A DNA stretch of 27,139 nt from Caldisericaceae bacterium (GTDB taxonomy: Bacteria > Caldisericota > Caldisericia > Caldisericales > Caldisericaceae). Within the stretch, counting starts at the first letter, position 1, and every line of letters begins with the position of its first letter. A program made the position numbers and the translations under genes. The notes beneath the pieces were generated by a model. The model was not told where the DNA came from. It searched no databases and saw nothing but the letters and a program-made list of their open reading frames with translations. Location of the stretch: contig JALSNB010000300.1 of the NCBI GenBank assembly GCA_026987225.1, forward strand, positions 1-27,139, written 5' to 3'. Positions 7,951-15,604 of the stretch are shown in pieces.

Positions 7951-8026
7951 TGGTGGCGGCGGGGGGATTCGAACCCTCGACACTCCGGGTATGAGCCGGA
8001 TGCTCTAACCTCTGGGCTACGCCGCC
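7951..8026 (-). tRNA. tRNA-Met (anticodon CAT)
   Basis: A complete 76-base cloverleaf on the minus strand. The acceptor GGCGGCG/CGCCGCC is perfect, followed by T8-A9, a 4-bp D stem with one C-A mismatch, and the anticodon stem TCCGG/CCGGA with loop CTCATAC (anticodon at 7993-7991). The T arm GAGGG-TTCGAAT-CCCCC has one A-C mismatch, then discriminator A and an encoded CCA. The anticodon stem lacks the three G-C pairs next to the loop and the 1-72 mismatch of initiators, so it is elongator Met, or less likely Ile2 read after lysidine modification. It begins 2 bases after the stop of the S1-domain gene and must be cut from that transcript or share its promoter. Confidence 0.93.
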
Positions 8027-8028
8027 AC

Positions 8029-8376
8029 TTAGGAACGCATTTTTCTTTTCAACCTACGTTTGTAGTCCGATAAAGAATCCTGCGATTCCTTCAAAAACTT
8101 TTTTATTTTTTGCTCAAACTCGTCTCTTTTTTCTTGTTTGAGCTCTTCATTACTAATTCTTTTTACAAAGGAAAGGTTAAGTTTCCCTTTCTTGCCTTTG
8201 CCAATAACTCTTACCACTACTTTTTCGCCAACATTTATAAAGGCATGGGCATCTTCAACAAACTCATCATCAAACTGCGATATATGTATCAGCCCAACAC
8301 CACCTTCGTCCAATTTTACAAAAGCGCCGTAAGGCATAATTCTTACCACAGTTCCGATTATTTCCTCTTTACCCAT
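8029..8376 (-). CDS. S1-domain RNA-binding protein (YabR/YugI-like)
   Basis: A 115-residue protein with one S1 OB-fold at about residues 3-72: IIGTVVRIMPYGAFVKLDEG, VGLIHISQF, INVGEKVVVRVIGKG and KLNLSFVKR are the canonical strands. The tail is strongly charged and ends in a basic RRLKRKMRS, suited to RNA contact. It follows ftsB by 18 bases and precedes tRNA-Met by 2 bases, the same order as divIC-yabR-tRNA-Met in Firmicutes. There is no SD; TATTAT/TTATAT hexamers lie 8 and 6 bases before the ATG, so it may be leaderless, with weaker support than the neighbouring ftsB. The exact cellular role of this family is uncertain; ribosome association has been reported for relatives. Confidence 0.88.
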   Translation of the reverse strand: MGKEEIIGTVVRIMPYGAFVKLDEGGVGLIHISQFDDEFVEDAHAFINVGEKVVVRVIGKGKKGKLNLSFVKRISNEELKQEKRDEFEQKIKKFLKESQDSLSDYKRRLKRKMRS

Positions 8377-8394
8377 ACGCCTATATAATATTAT

Positions 8395-8757
8395 TTATTT
8401 TTGAAAAAGATGCAAGAGTTTATCCAACATTTTTTTGAAAAAGTTTTCACTTTGTTTTTCTGCCGAAGCTTTTGTTTCGGTATTGTCGTCAAAGTTGAAA
8501 TATACTACTGTTTCTCCCTTTTTAGCAAGCATGAGTTTTTCGCGGGCATACTTTTCTATAAAGGCATCACTTGAGGCATATTTTATTTTGTATGTTAGCC
8601 AATCGTTTTCATTGTTGAGTTCTTTCAACTCTTTTTGGAGAAGTTGGATTTTTTTATTGTCTTCTATATAAGACACCACATTAATAAATGCAAATGTTCC
8701 TACTTTTAGTAAAATAGCAAAGAGTAAGAGTATTAGAATTATGTTTCTGCTTTTCAT
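8395..8757 (-). CDS. septum formation initiator, FtsB/DivIC family
   Basis: A 120-residue bitopic membrane protein of the divisome. A single transmembrane helix spans about residues 6-27 (IILILLLFAILLKVG...). It is followed by a coiled-coil segment (KKIQLLQKELKELNNENDWL) and the family's distal motif with YAREKLMLAKKGETVVYF. FtsB/DivIC pairs with FtsL and FtsQ/DivIB to control septal peptidoglycan synthesis. Length and topology are typical, although the acidic/basic C-terminal ~30 residues are unremarkable. The gene has a good promoter of its own and probably no 5' leader. The upstream permease gene ends 37 bases away. The adjacent S1 gene supports the assignment by conserved gene order. Confidence 0.9.
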   Translation of the reverse strand: MKSRNIILILLLFAILLKVGTFAFINVVSYIEDNKKIQLLQKELKELNNENDWLTYKIKYASSDAFIEKYAREKLMLAKKGETVVYFNFDDNTETKASAEKQSENFFKKMLDKLLHLFQK

Positions 8758-8763
8758 ATATCA

Positions 8764-8791
8764 ATGATACCGTAATTTGTTTCTCTGTCAA
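8764..8791 (-). promoter_or_regulatory. strong promoter of ftsB/divIC, leaderless start
   Basis: On the minus strand a perfect TTGACA (8791-8786), a 16-base spacer and TATCAT (8769-8764) are followed after only 6 bases by the ATG at 8757. The first transcribed base should be at or very near the A of ATG, and no SD exists. The promoter fills the 37-base gap after the permease gene. Confidence 0.72.
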
Positions 8792-8794
8792 ATA

Positions 8795-10072
8795 TTAGTG
8801 GATAAAAGGTTTCATAATTAGGTATAGCGATACGTATCCCGCCAGGACAGCCGAAATTGTGAACGGTATTCCTATTCTTGCAAAATCTTTGAAGCTCACG
8901 TAATGCCCTCTTTTACGCAAGAGCCCTGTTGCAGCAATATTTGTAGAAGCGCCGATCGGTGTCATATTCCCTCCGAGTGTTGCACCGATGAGAAGTCCGA
9001 ATAAAAATAATTCCTGAGGAGCTTTTAACAGAACAGCCATACTGCCGGCTATCGGGAGCATTGTTGCTACATACGGAACGTTATCTATAAAAGCCGAAAA
9101 GAATACCGATCCCCATACAATAATAGAGTAACCTGCAAGAATACTTCCGTGTGCCAAATTCGAGAAGAATTTTGCAATATCATTCACAATACCCACGTTC
9201 ACTAATCCTCTAATAATGATGAATAATCCGATCAAAAGCAGTATTGTCTCCCAGTCCATTTCTTTCATTACTCTTTTTATCATGAATGTTTTTTTCTTTA
9301 GGACTTCGTAAATCATTCCTATAAATAGGAAAGTGATGCATATAAGGCCGCTGATATTTTTGTACGGAAGAAACGATGCGATAACAAGCGTGCCGATCAT
9401 TAAAAGTGCAAGGATACCGGGAAACCAATCTTTTACTATTGTTCTTTCTTTTAAATGAATCGGTTGTTTTTCTTTCCTGAAAATATAAAAAAGCATTGCT
9501 GCCGCAGCAAGTGCGCCTATCTCTGTTGGTATGGCGATGCTGAGATGGTGGTTGTACCAGAAAAAATCAAGAAAATTCATGTGTGCGTATCCTGCAAGAA
9601 GCATGGATGTAGGATCTCCGACAAGAGTTGCGGCACCTTGCAAGTTTGAGGATATTGCAATCGATATGATAACCGGAACCGGAGATATTCCTATTCTCTC
9701 GCATATGGAGAAAGCAACCGGGGCAACGAGTAAAAGCGTAGAAACGTTTTCTGCAAAAGCAGATATAATTCCTGTAAATAACGCAAGGGCGAGAATTGCC
9801 ATTCTGACGTCTGGCATTTTATCTATTATTTTGTCGCCAAGCAGGGCGGGAATTCTCGATTCTATAAGCATGGTTACCACACCCATCGTTCCGAAAAGTA
9901 TTCCTAAAACGTTCCAATTCACAGAAGGAAGGAAATTTTTAACGGGAACAACATTAATTGCAATGAATATTGCAGCCGATATGAGTGCAATAATGTGTCT
10001 CAGTTTGGGTTTCAGGACAAGCAAAACGTACGTGATTGTAAAAATTATGGCGGTGAGGATTTTTTTATCCAT
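8795..10072 (-). CDS. ArsB/NhaD/CitM-type (ion transporter superfamily) permease
   Basis: A 425-residue polytopic membrane protein with 11-12 hydrophobic segments. Two inverted-repeat signatures of the ion transporter superfamily are visible: AFAENVSTLLLVAPVAF with SSNLQGAATLVGDPTSMLLA in the first half, and SAFIDNVPYVATMLPIAG with LGGNMTPIGASTNIAATGLL in the second. The GDPTSM and GASTNI loops correspond to the re-entrant substrate and cation sites. Relatives include arsenite exporter ArsB, the P protein, NhaD sodium/proton antiporters and citrate carriers, so the ion cannot be named from sequence. Its ATG overlaps the end of the upstream antiporter gene by 8 bases, placing it in an operon with two CPA2 antiporters, which favours a role in sodium, proton or anion balance. 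No arsR or arsA is present. Confidence 0.85.
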   Translation of the reverse strand: MDKKILTAIIFTITYVLLVLKPKLRHIIALISAAIFIAINVVPVKNFLPSVNWNVLGILFGTMGVVTMLIESRIPALLGDKIIDKMPDVRMAILALALFTGIISAFAENVSTLLLVAPVAFSICERIGISPVPVIISIAISSNLQGAATLVGDPTSMLLAGYAHMNFLDFFWYNHHLSIAIPTEIGALAAAAMLFYIFRKEKQPIHLKERTIVKDWFPGILALLMIGTLVIASFLPYKNISGLICITFLFIGMIYEVLKKKTFMIKRVMKEMDWETILLLIGLFIIIRGLVNVGIVNDIAKFFSNLAHGSILAGYSIIVWGSVFFSAFIDNVPYVATMLPIAGSMAVLLKAPQELFLFGLLIGATLGGNMTPIGASTNIAATGLLRKRGHYVSFKDFARIGIPFTISAVLAGYVSLYLIMKPFIH

Positions 10073-11264
10073 TTGTGGTCTGAACCTTTGGTGTAAAAAG
10101 CAATTTTAGAAGGATGGGAACAAGGATAGCGGATAGGACTACGTATGTGATTGTTACGGAAACGAGTTGAGAGCCTACGATGTCCGGAAAAATATGCTGA
10201 CTGTATGCGAAAGTTACAATTACCAATGCAACTTCCATTTCCGGCATCATTCCCACTCCCACTCTAATTGCATCTCTTATGTTTAATTTGCTGAGAAAGG
10301 CACCCGTTCCGCATCCAAGGAACTTTCCGGAAAAGGCAAGAGGAATAAGCCAGAAAAATTTTACATCGATTTTTGTGAGCATCCTGAAGTCGAAAAGTGT
10401 ACCTACTTTTACAAAAAACATTGGTATGAATATGGTTCTTGCAATATAATTCATAGGGCCGTCTATTACTTTTTTCTCCGGAGTCATTCCTATGAGTAGT
10501 CCTGCAAAATAAGCACCGGTAATAGGGGCAAGCCCTACTTCACGTGCCAGCACGGAAATCAGCAATCCGTATCCTATAGCCATTGATATTATCGCATAAG
10601 GTGAATGCATCTCTTCATGGACAAACTTCATGTATCTCTGTGTGGGGCCCATAGCCAATATGCCTATTGTTGCGATAAATATAACAAAGCCTATTATTAG
10701 CCCTGATATAGTTTGAGTTCCTAAAACGAATGTAAGGACAAGTATGCCGATAATATCATCGATTACAGCCGCTGTGATTATTGTTGTTCCGGCTTTTGAA
10801 CGCAGTTGTTTCAGATCCATTAAAGCTCTTACAGTAACACCTACGCTCGTTGCCGTAAAAATTGCTCCGATTACAAACGATTGCTTGTTTTGAAAATGCA
10901 TCACTTTTAGGGCAAATATGGTGCTGAAAATAAACGGAAGGGTTACTCCGAGGCTTGCCGTAGAAAGTCCCCGTTTTCCGCTGCTTTTTAAATCGTTTAT
11001 ATTTGTTTCTATTCCTGCTATGAATAGTAGAAGAATAATTCCCAAATGTGCAAACAGTTCGAATGCTTCTCCGGTAAGATGTACTTTGTAAGAAAATGTA
11101 TGCCCTAAGTAAGAGATATTTATTCTGGGGACATACGTCATGATAAGGGCAAATAACATTCCTGTAAAGAGCTCGCCAAGCACTGCCATTTGTTTCAAGC
11201 GAATCATTAATTCGCCGAAAAGTTTTGAAACTATTAAGGCAAGCGCAAGGTCGAGAATGTCCAT
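10065..11264 (-). CDS. CPA2-family cation/proton antiporter (KefB/NapA-like), copy 2
   Basis: A 399-residue membrane protein with about 12-13 helices and no cytosolic RCK/TrkA domain. The core elements are LFIAGIETNINDLK (helix 3 region), IGAIFTATSVGVTVRAL (residues ~132-147, first unwound helix) and TAAVIDDIIGILVL (D169-D170, second ion-binding helix). The paired Asp is the form seen in electrogenic bacterial antiporters such as NapA. The likely role is Na+ or K+ exchange for protons. It is preceded after 1 base by the CBS-pair gene and overlaps the downstream permease. A second antiporter of the same family lies upstream; by eye they are clearly diverged paralogues rather than a recent duplicate. 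Confidence 0.92.
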   Translation of the reverse strand: MDILDLALALIVSKLFGELMIRLKQMAVLGELFTGMLFALIMTYVPRINISYLGHTFSYKVHLTGEAFELFAHLGIILLLFIAGIETNINDLKSSGKRGLSTASLGVTLPFIFSTIFALKVMHFQNKQSFVIGAIFTATSVGVTVRALMDLKQLRSKAGTTIITAAVIDDIIGILVLTFVLGTQTISGLIIGFVIFIATIGILAMGPTQRYMKFVHEEMHSPYAIISMAIGYGLLISVLAREVGLAPITGAYFAGLLIGMTPEKKVIDGPMNYIARTIFIPMFFVKVGTLFDFRMLTKIDVKFFWLIPLAFSGKFLGCGTGAFLSKLNIRDAIRVGVGMMPEMEVALVIVTFAYSQHIFPDIVGSQLVSVTITYVVLSAILVPILLKLLFTPKVQTTNG

Positions 11265-11265
11265 G

Positions 11266-11703
11266 CTATGAATTCTTTTCTATCCAGGCGGTTACAAGCT
11301 CCAGTATGTTCAGATCCCCTATTACGTGCATCTCGTCATCCACTACGGGCAGTTCTTTTAAGTTTTCAGAGAACATTTTTTGAAAGGCCAACCTTAAATC
11401 ATCGTTTTCTTTTACATAGACGGGCGGAAGCATAATATCTTCTGCCGTAATATCTTCGAGAGGCTTTATTGCTTTGTAGTATAAAAATTCGTCTGGTACG
11501 TATTCGTAAAACAGATACTGAGTGAAATTAATTACAGGAATAATACCGAGCAATTTGTTATCGCTGTCCACTACGTAAACGCTTCTTGTTTTAGGATCCG
11601 CTACTATAGCTTTTGCTATTTCCATTGCTCCTGCATCTCTTCTTACGGTAGATGCCTCTTGAGTAATTAGTTTTCTTACGAACTTAACTTTCATTCTTTC
11701 CAT
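11266..11703 (-). CDS. CBS-domain pair protein
   Basis: A 145-residue soluble protein that is essentially one Bateman module. The first CBS repeat covers about residues 15-60, with RRDAGAMEIAKAIV and SVYVVDSDNKLLGIIPV. The second covers ~87-140, with ITAEDIMLPPVYVKENDDL, LKELPVVDDEMHVIGDLNIL and a closing helix. CBS pairs bind adenine nucleotides or sense ionic strength. Between two antiporters that lack cytosolic regulatory domains, the natural inference is a detached regulatory subunit for one or both. An AGGAGG SD lies inside the 3' end of the upstream antiporter gene, and only 1-2 bases separate it from each neighbour, so expression is coupled. Confidence 0.88.
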   Translation of the reverse strand: MERMKVKFVRKLITQEASTVRRDAGAMEIAKAIVADPKTRSVYVVDSDNKLLGIIPVINFTQYLFYEYVPDEFLYYKAIKPLEDITAEDIMLPPVYVKENDDLRLAFQKMFSENLKELPVVDDEMHVIGDLNILELVTAWIEKNS

Positions 11704-11705
11704 CG

Positions 11706-12893
11706 TTATTTTTCCTCCTTAGGTGGGATTTCTTTTGCAAGAGTAAATGTGAGCTGTGTTATTGGCGGGCCTATAACTTCCAGAACAAGCGTTGTTGCGA
11801 TGATTACCGTCATAATATAGTTGCCTGCCTGTGGAAAATATTCTTTCCCCAGTATTGCCATACCAAGAGCTACGCCTGCTTGAGGAACGAGCCCCAAACC
11901 GACAAATTTTTTGACTGTTTCGGGCGCTTTCGAAAGTATTGCGCCCGTTGTTGCGCCAAGGTATTTTCCGAGAAATCTCATTCCTATATAAATTGCCCCG
12001 ATAAGCCCGATTGTTGTAATTGCCTTAAGGTCAAATCCAGCACCTACAAGAACAAATAGGACAAGCATTAGCGGTTCCGCGAAGAATTCTATTCCTTCGA
12101 AATAGATATTTTCGCTTGGTGCGAAGTTCACTACAACTGTGCCAAGAGCCATACATGCAAGAAGCGGGGAATAGTGCAAATGCATGGCAATTCCGGCCGT
12201 AATGGAGATAAACGCAAGCGTATAGATAAGCCTATATCCCTTCGAATATATAAATTTTGCAAAGTATGAGAATACAAATCCTATTGCCGCACCTATACCG
12301 AGTGTATAGACGATCTCAAGTATTGCTCCCAAAATCATTTTCAGCGGTGAAATGTGAGCGTTGGCTCCTGATTTCATCTGTATCGCTAAAATCATTGAAA
12401 TTACGAAAATTATCAGTCCCCATGCATCGTCTATTGCCACGGTTCCGAGCAACACACTTGTAACCGGTCCTTTTGTTCGATATTGCCTTGAAACCATAAG
12501 GGTTGATGCCGGATCCGTTGCTGCGGCAAGTGCACCGAAGAGTAAAGCGATATAGAGCGGTTTATGTAAAAATAAGAATACTCCGAGTGTAACGAAAATC
12601 CATGCTCCCGAAGCTTCGAGCGATGAAACGAATAAAATTTGCTTACCTGTTTTTTTGAAAACCGAATAGGAAAAGTTTCTTGAAATCATAAATGCTACGA
12701 TACTGAGTACGAAATTTGCTATTAAATCGGAATTATTAAGAAATCTCGAAGGAACAAGTTTTAATGCATATGGGCCTATGATTATACCCATGATAATATA
12801 ACCGGTAACGTATGGTAATTTTATCTTCTCTATGAGAAGAGCTGCAAACAGTCCTAAAATAAGCATTACACCAAGTGCAAAAATCAAATTCAT
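11706..12893 (-). CDS. CPA2-family cation/proton antiporter, copy 1
   Basis: A 395-residue polytopic membrane protein, first gene of the antiporter operon. Helix 1 features KLPYVTGYIIMGIIIGP are typical for CPA2. The two ion-site elements are GALAAATDPASTLMVSR (T126-D127-P128) and GTVAIDDAWGLIIF (D155-D156). SPLLACMALGTVVVNFAP and VGLGLVPQAGVALGMAILG are the later conserved helices. Like its paralogue it ends shortly after the transporter core, without RCK or USP domains. Predicted function is sodium or potassium exchange for protons across the cytoplasmic membrane. The SD AGGAGG is 7 bases before the ATG. The start faces the 855-residue gene across an 88-base divergent region. Confidence 0.92.
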   Translation of the reverse strand: MNLIFALGVMLILGLFAALLIEKIKLPYVTGYIIMGIIIGPYALKLVPSRFLNNSDLIANFVLSIVAFMISRNFSYSVFKKTGKQILFVSSLEASGAWIFVTLGVFLFLHKPLYIALLFGALAAATDPASTLMVSRQYRTKGPVTSVLLGTVAIDDAWGLIIFVISMILAIQMKSGANAHISPLKMILGAILEIVYTLGIGAAIGFVFSYFAKFIYSKGYRLIYTLAFISITAGIAMHLHYSPLLACMALGTVVVNFAPSENIYFEGIEFFAEPLMLVLFVLVGAGFDLKAITTIGLIGAIYIGMRFLGKYLGATTGAILSKAPETVKKFVGLGLVPQAGVALGMAILGKEYFPQAGNYIMTVIIATTLVLEVIGPPITQLTFTLAKEIPPKEEK

Positions 12894-12932
12894 ATAGCTG
12901 CCTCCTAAACAAATCTAAATGTTCACAGCAAT

Positions 12933-12940
12933 ATAATATA
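12933..12940 (-). promoter_or_regulatory. candidate -10 region for the antiporter operon
   Basis: TATATTAT on the minus strand lies about 40 bases before the antiporter ATG, leaving a leader with an AGGAGG SD at 12906-12901. No convincing -35 is visible 16-18 bases upstream (only T-rich sequence). The position overlaps the divergent promoter region of the 855-residue gene. Confidence 0.35.
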
Positions 12941-12945
12941 GGCCA

Positions 12946-12974
12946 TTTTGAAAAAAAATAAAGAGGTATATAAT
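12946..12974 (+). promoter_or_regulatory. promoter of the 855-residue envelope gene, leaderless start
   Basis: TATAAT (12969-12974) is preceded by TTTTGA (12946-12951, 17-base spacing) or TTGAAA (12948-12953, 15-base spacing). Exactly 7 bases separate the -10 from ATG 12982, and those bases contain no SD, so the transcript is predicted to start at or near the ATG. Confidence 0.6.
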
Positions 12975-12981
12975 TACCCGG

Positions 12982-15549
12982 ATGAAGAAAATTGTAATAT
13001 TTTTAATGATAGGCTTATTATTTTGCTTTTTTTATCCTTTTTTCTCACCTGCGTCTGGTGCGGTTCCGCAGAGTAATAACTATATCTTAAACGGATTTGT
13101 TCTTTCGCATATTCCTGGTCCGGACTTACTCTCCAGAGACTCCAGTGCGGAAATAGGGATCGTTAAAGTCGATAATGCATATGATCTTAAACAAGAAGAA
13201 TACTTTTGCAATTCCAATGCCATACCTTTATTTGCGGAGGTTAATCTGTTTTACCATAAATTTACCGCTAAAAAGCCTTTAACGGTTTTCGATTTGCAGG
13301 AGCAGTATTACAAACTTTCGCAGTACGATTATTACGATAGGGAAAAAATTATAAGCACTATTGTCTCGGGTGTTTACAAAAATAATATACCGCTTTCTTA
13401 CCATGTTCCTTCTCCCCCTGCTATTCGTATAACCTACAAAGAAATCAGTACCGGTAGAGGTAATTCTTATATACCCATAAGGGTTGTTACTCATCCTGAC
13501 ACGGTGGATACTTATTTTCTTTTAAACCCGTTTTCACGCCCCCAAAACGAGCGCTTGAATGCTTTTGATTTTGCTCAAACTTACGATATAAATCCGTGTT
13601 ATTTCGATACTGTAGCGGAAAGGAAAATGTCTCATAGCAGTTCTTTAAACTTTACCGGATTTTATGTTGACTTGCCGTCCCAACTCGTGAGTAATTCTTA
13701 CTATCCCATTTTACAAAACTCCGTAGAAAAATTTTCAAAATTTGTTCACAGGAAGGGCAAATTACTTATATTGGAAAATCTCAACTCGAATACGTACAAA
13801 TTAGGTAAGTATGCGGATATTATCGGGGTGAAATCTTGCGATATCTCATTTCTTGAAAACATAAGAAAAGCATTTCCGAACAAACCTATATTTGCTACTA
13901 TTGATGCAAATTTTAGCACGGGAAGTATTGCAAATACATTAAGAACACTTTCTCTTTTCGGGATTTATCCCGAATTTGGCAGAGACTTATCAAGCGGAGA
14001 CTTTCTTTATTACGAAGAAAAGTTTGATGAAAATATAAATTTGATAAATCGTTATCTCGATATTATACGTATCGAAAACGGATTTAAATTTCAATCGCGG
14101 TCAATTTCAAACGGCTTTTCAATAAGTAGTTTTGCTTCTAAAAACGGAAAATTCTATGTTATTAGCGGAAATGGAATGTTTGAATTACACGTGGGAAATG
14201 TAAAGAATGTATTTGACATTCACGGAAAGCAATTGAAAGTTGATAATGGAAATATTACCGTCTCGGTAAATGGTATAAACGCTGTTTATGCCGGTAATAA
14301 CTCTGTATTGTTGCTTGGCATGGTTCCGCAGGTTAATTCTAAAAATACTGTTGTTGTGCTAAAAAATCTTACCGACAAAAGAACTGTTGCAAAAATTGAA
14401 GCAAGTAGTGACGGAAAGACGATTTTTGACGAAGAGTCTCCGTTTGTTCCCCTTGCTTTTCATTTGCTCTATCTTAAACCTTTATCTGGAACATTTGCCG
14501 TAAAAGTAAACAACACTCTTAGCAATTTTAATTTACCGAATGCTACAAAGAATTATTCCATCGTGTGGTTACTATTAATTTTACTTTTGACTATTGCTAT
14601 TTTATACGCCTTGATTTCTAAGAAAATCGTTATAAAGAAGCTTTTAAGCATTAAGGCATTTTTAATGAGCGTATTTTTCGTTCCCGCTCTTCTTATCATC
14701 TTGAACAGCTATTTTATACATTACTCTCTGCATACCGTTACGTATTTTGTTTTTGCTTTGATGTTTCTTATATTGGCTTTTTATGATAGCGAATTCTACA
14801 TACAATCAATTTCCATTTCATTGCTAATGCTCTTTATGGGGATTCTGTTCAATTATTTTGAATTCGGCACTCTTGCCCCTCATTTCTTCAGTGCTATTTT
14901 GCCATTTCAAAGATATGAGATTTTGCTGTTTATACTTCCTTTTGTTCTTACCGTTACCTTCTTCGGTATGTACGGAGGGGCGAAAATTAACAAACTTGAA
15001 ATTGCCGTAATTATGCTTTGCCTTTCGGGCCCTGTCTTACTTTTTACTCCTGCCGTATCTCCTTTTGTTTTGAATTTTACTGTTAAATCTTCTTATATGA
15101 TTTTCCTCGTTATTGCAATCGGAGCCATGTTGGGAATTCTTCACAAAAAGGCATTTGTTCCTTATTTATTTTTATACATTGTTTTGATTGTGTTTTTATT
15201 TGCAGGGTTTAAATTCAATAATATCTTTTTTATGAATGTTGTATCTTCTAACCATTATGCTTCTGCAATGCTGTTCTTGAAAGATTTCCTGCCTTTCTCG
15301 TTCCCAATATTTTTCTTACTCCTTTTTCACCATAACGTTGTGAAAACCAGTCCGAGATCTTCCATAAACATTTTTGTTCTTGTTATAATGTTTATTCTTG
15401 TTTCTTTGACTTTCGTATCTCAGTGGTTAATAAGATTTTTTGGAAATGCCCTGGTAAATGATGTTATTACGCTTCCTGCGTATATAATTGCGATTTTTAT
15501 GTTCTTGATTGTGCTTTTGGAACCCATGAATAGACACGAAGAATTTTAA
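12982..15549 (+). CDS. unrecognised envelope protein: signal peptide, probable TIM-barrel ectodomain, polytopic C-terminal half
   Basis: I do not recognise this 855-residue protein. Residues 1-~27 form a signal peptide or anchor. Residues ~35-~390 look like an alternating beta/alpha barrel of the glycosidase-like type: NFTGFYVDLPSQ (D230) resembles the strand-4 Asp end of TIM-barrel glycosidases, followed by KGKLLILENLNSN, YADIIGVKSCD and NKPIFATIDANF as later strands. Residues ~395-520 look like beta-sandwich repeats. From ~526 to 851 there are roughly ten hydrophobic helices with short loops. The layout, an external barrel joined to a membrane domain, suggests handling of a cell-surface glycan or its lipid-linked precursor, but this is inference. 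The start is supported by the signal peptide and by TATAAT 7 bases upstream. It stands alone between divergent and downstream operons; no terminator is evident after it. Confidence 0.6.
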   Translation: MKKIVIFLMIGLLFCFFYPFFSPASGAVPQSNNYILNGFVLSHIPGPDLLSRDSSAEIGIVKVDNAYDLKQEEYFCNSNAIPLFAEVNLFYHKFTAKKPLTVFDLQEQYYKLSQYDYYDREKIISTIVSGVYKNNIPLSYHVPSPPAIRITYKEISTGRGNSYIPIRVVTHPDTVDTYFLLNPFSRPQNERLNAFDFAQTYDINPCYFDTVAERKMSHSSSLNFTGFYVDLPSQLVSNSYYPILQNSVEKFSKFVHRKGKLLILENLNSNTYKLGKYADIIGVKSCDISFLENIRKAFPNKPIFATIDANFSTGSIANTLRTLSLFGIYPEFGRDLSSGDFLYYEEKFDENINLINRYLDIIRIENGFKFQSRSISNGFSISSFASKNGKFYVISGNGMFELHVGNVKNVFDIHGKQLKVDNGNITVSVNGINAVYAGNNSVLLLGMVPQVNSKNTVVVLKNLTDKRTVAKIEASSDGKTIFDEESPFVPLAFHLLYLKPLSGTFAVKVNNTLSNFNLPNATKNYSIVWLLLILLLTIAILYALISKKIVIKKLLSIKAFLMSVFFVPALLIILNSYFIHYSLHTVTYFVFALMFLILAFYDSEFYIQSISISLLMLFMGILFNYFEFGTLAPHFFSAILPFQRYEILLFILPFVLTVTFFGMYGGAKINKLEIAVIMLCLSGPVLLFTPAVSPFVLNFTVKSSYMIFLVIAIGAMLGILHKKAFVPYLFLYIVLIVFLFAGFKFNNIFFMNVVSSNHYASAMLFLKDFLPFSFPIFFLLLFHHNVVKTSPRSSINIFVLVIMFILVSLTFVSQWLIRFFGNALVNDVITLPAYIIAIFMFLIVLLEPMNRHEEF

Positions 15550-15559
15550 TTAAAAATCA

Positions 15560-15587
15560 TTGCAAATATGTGAAAATTTTCTATAAT
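15560..15587 (+). promoter_or_regulatory. promoter of the ferredoxin/POR operon
   Basis: TTGCAA (15560-15565), 16 bases and a perfect TATAAT (15582-15587) lie directly before the ferredoxin gene, whose SD CGGAGGTG is at 15593-15600. The leader would be only about 10 bases. Confidence 0.6.
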
Positions 15588-15604
15588 TTTATCGGAGGTG
15601 AAAT

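Noticed and set aside
7951..8026. Initiator tRNA-fMet
   Set aside because: The acceptor 1-72 pair is a normal G-C and the anticodon stem lacks the three consecutive G-C pairs of initiators; elongator Met (or less likely Ile2) fits better.
9531..10109. Plus-strand frame of 192 codons opposite the ArsB/NhaD-type permease
   Set aside because: The minus strand has unmistakable permease motifs; the plus frame has no domain and no SD.
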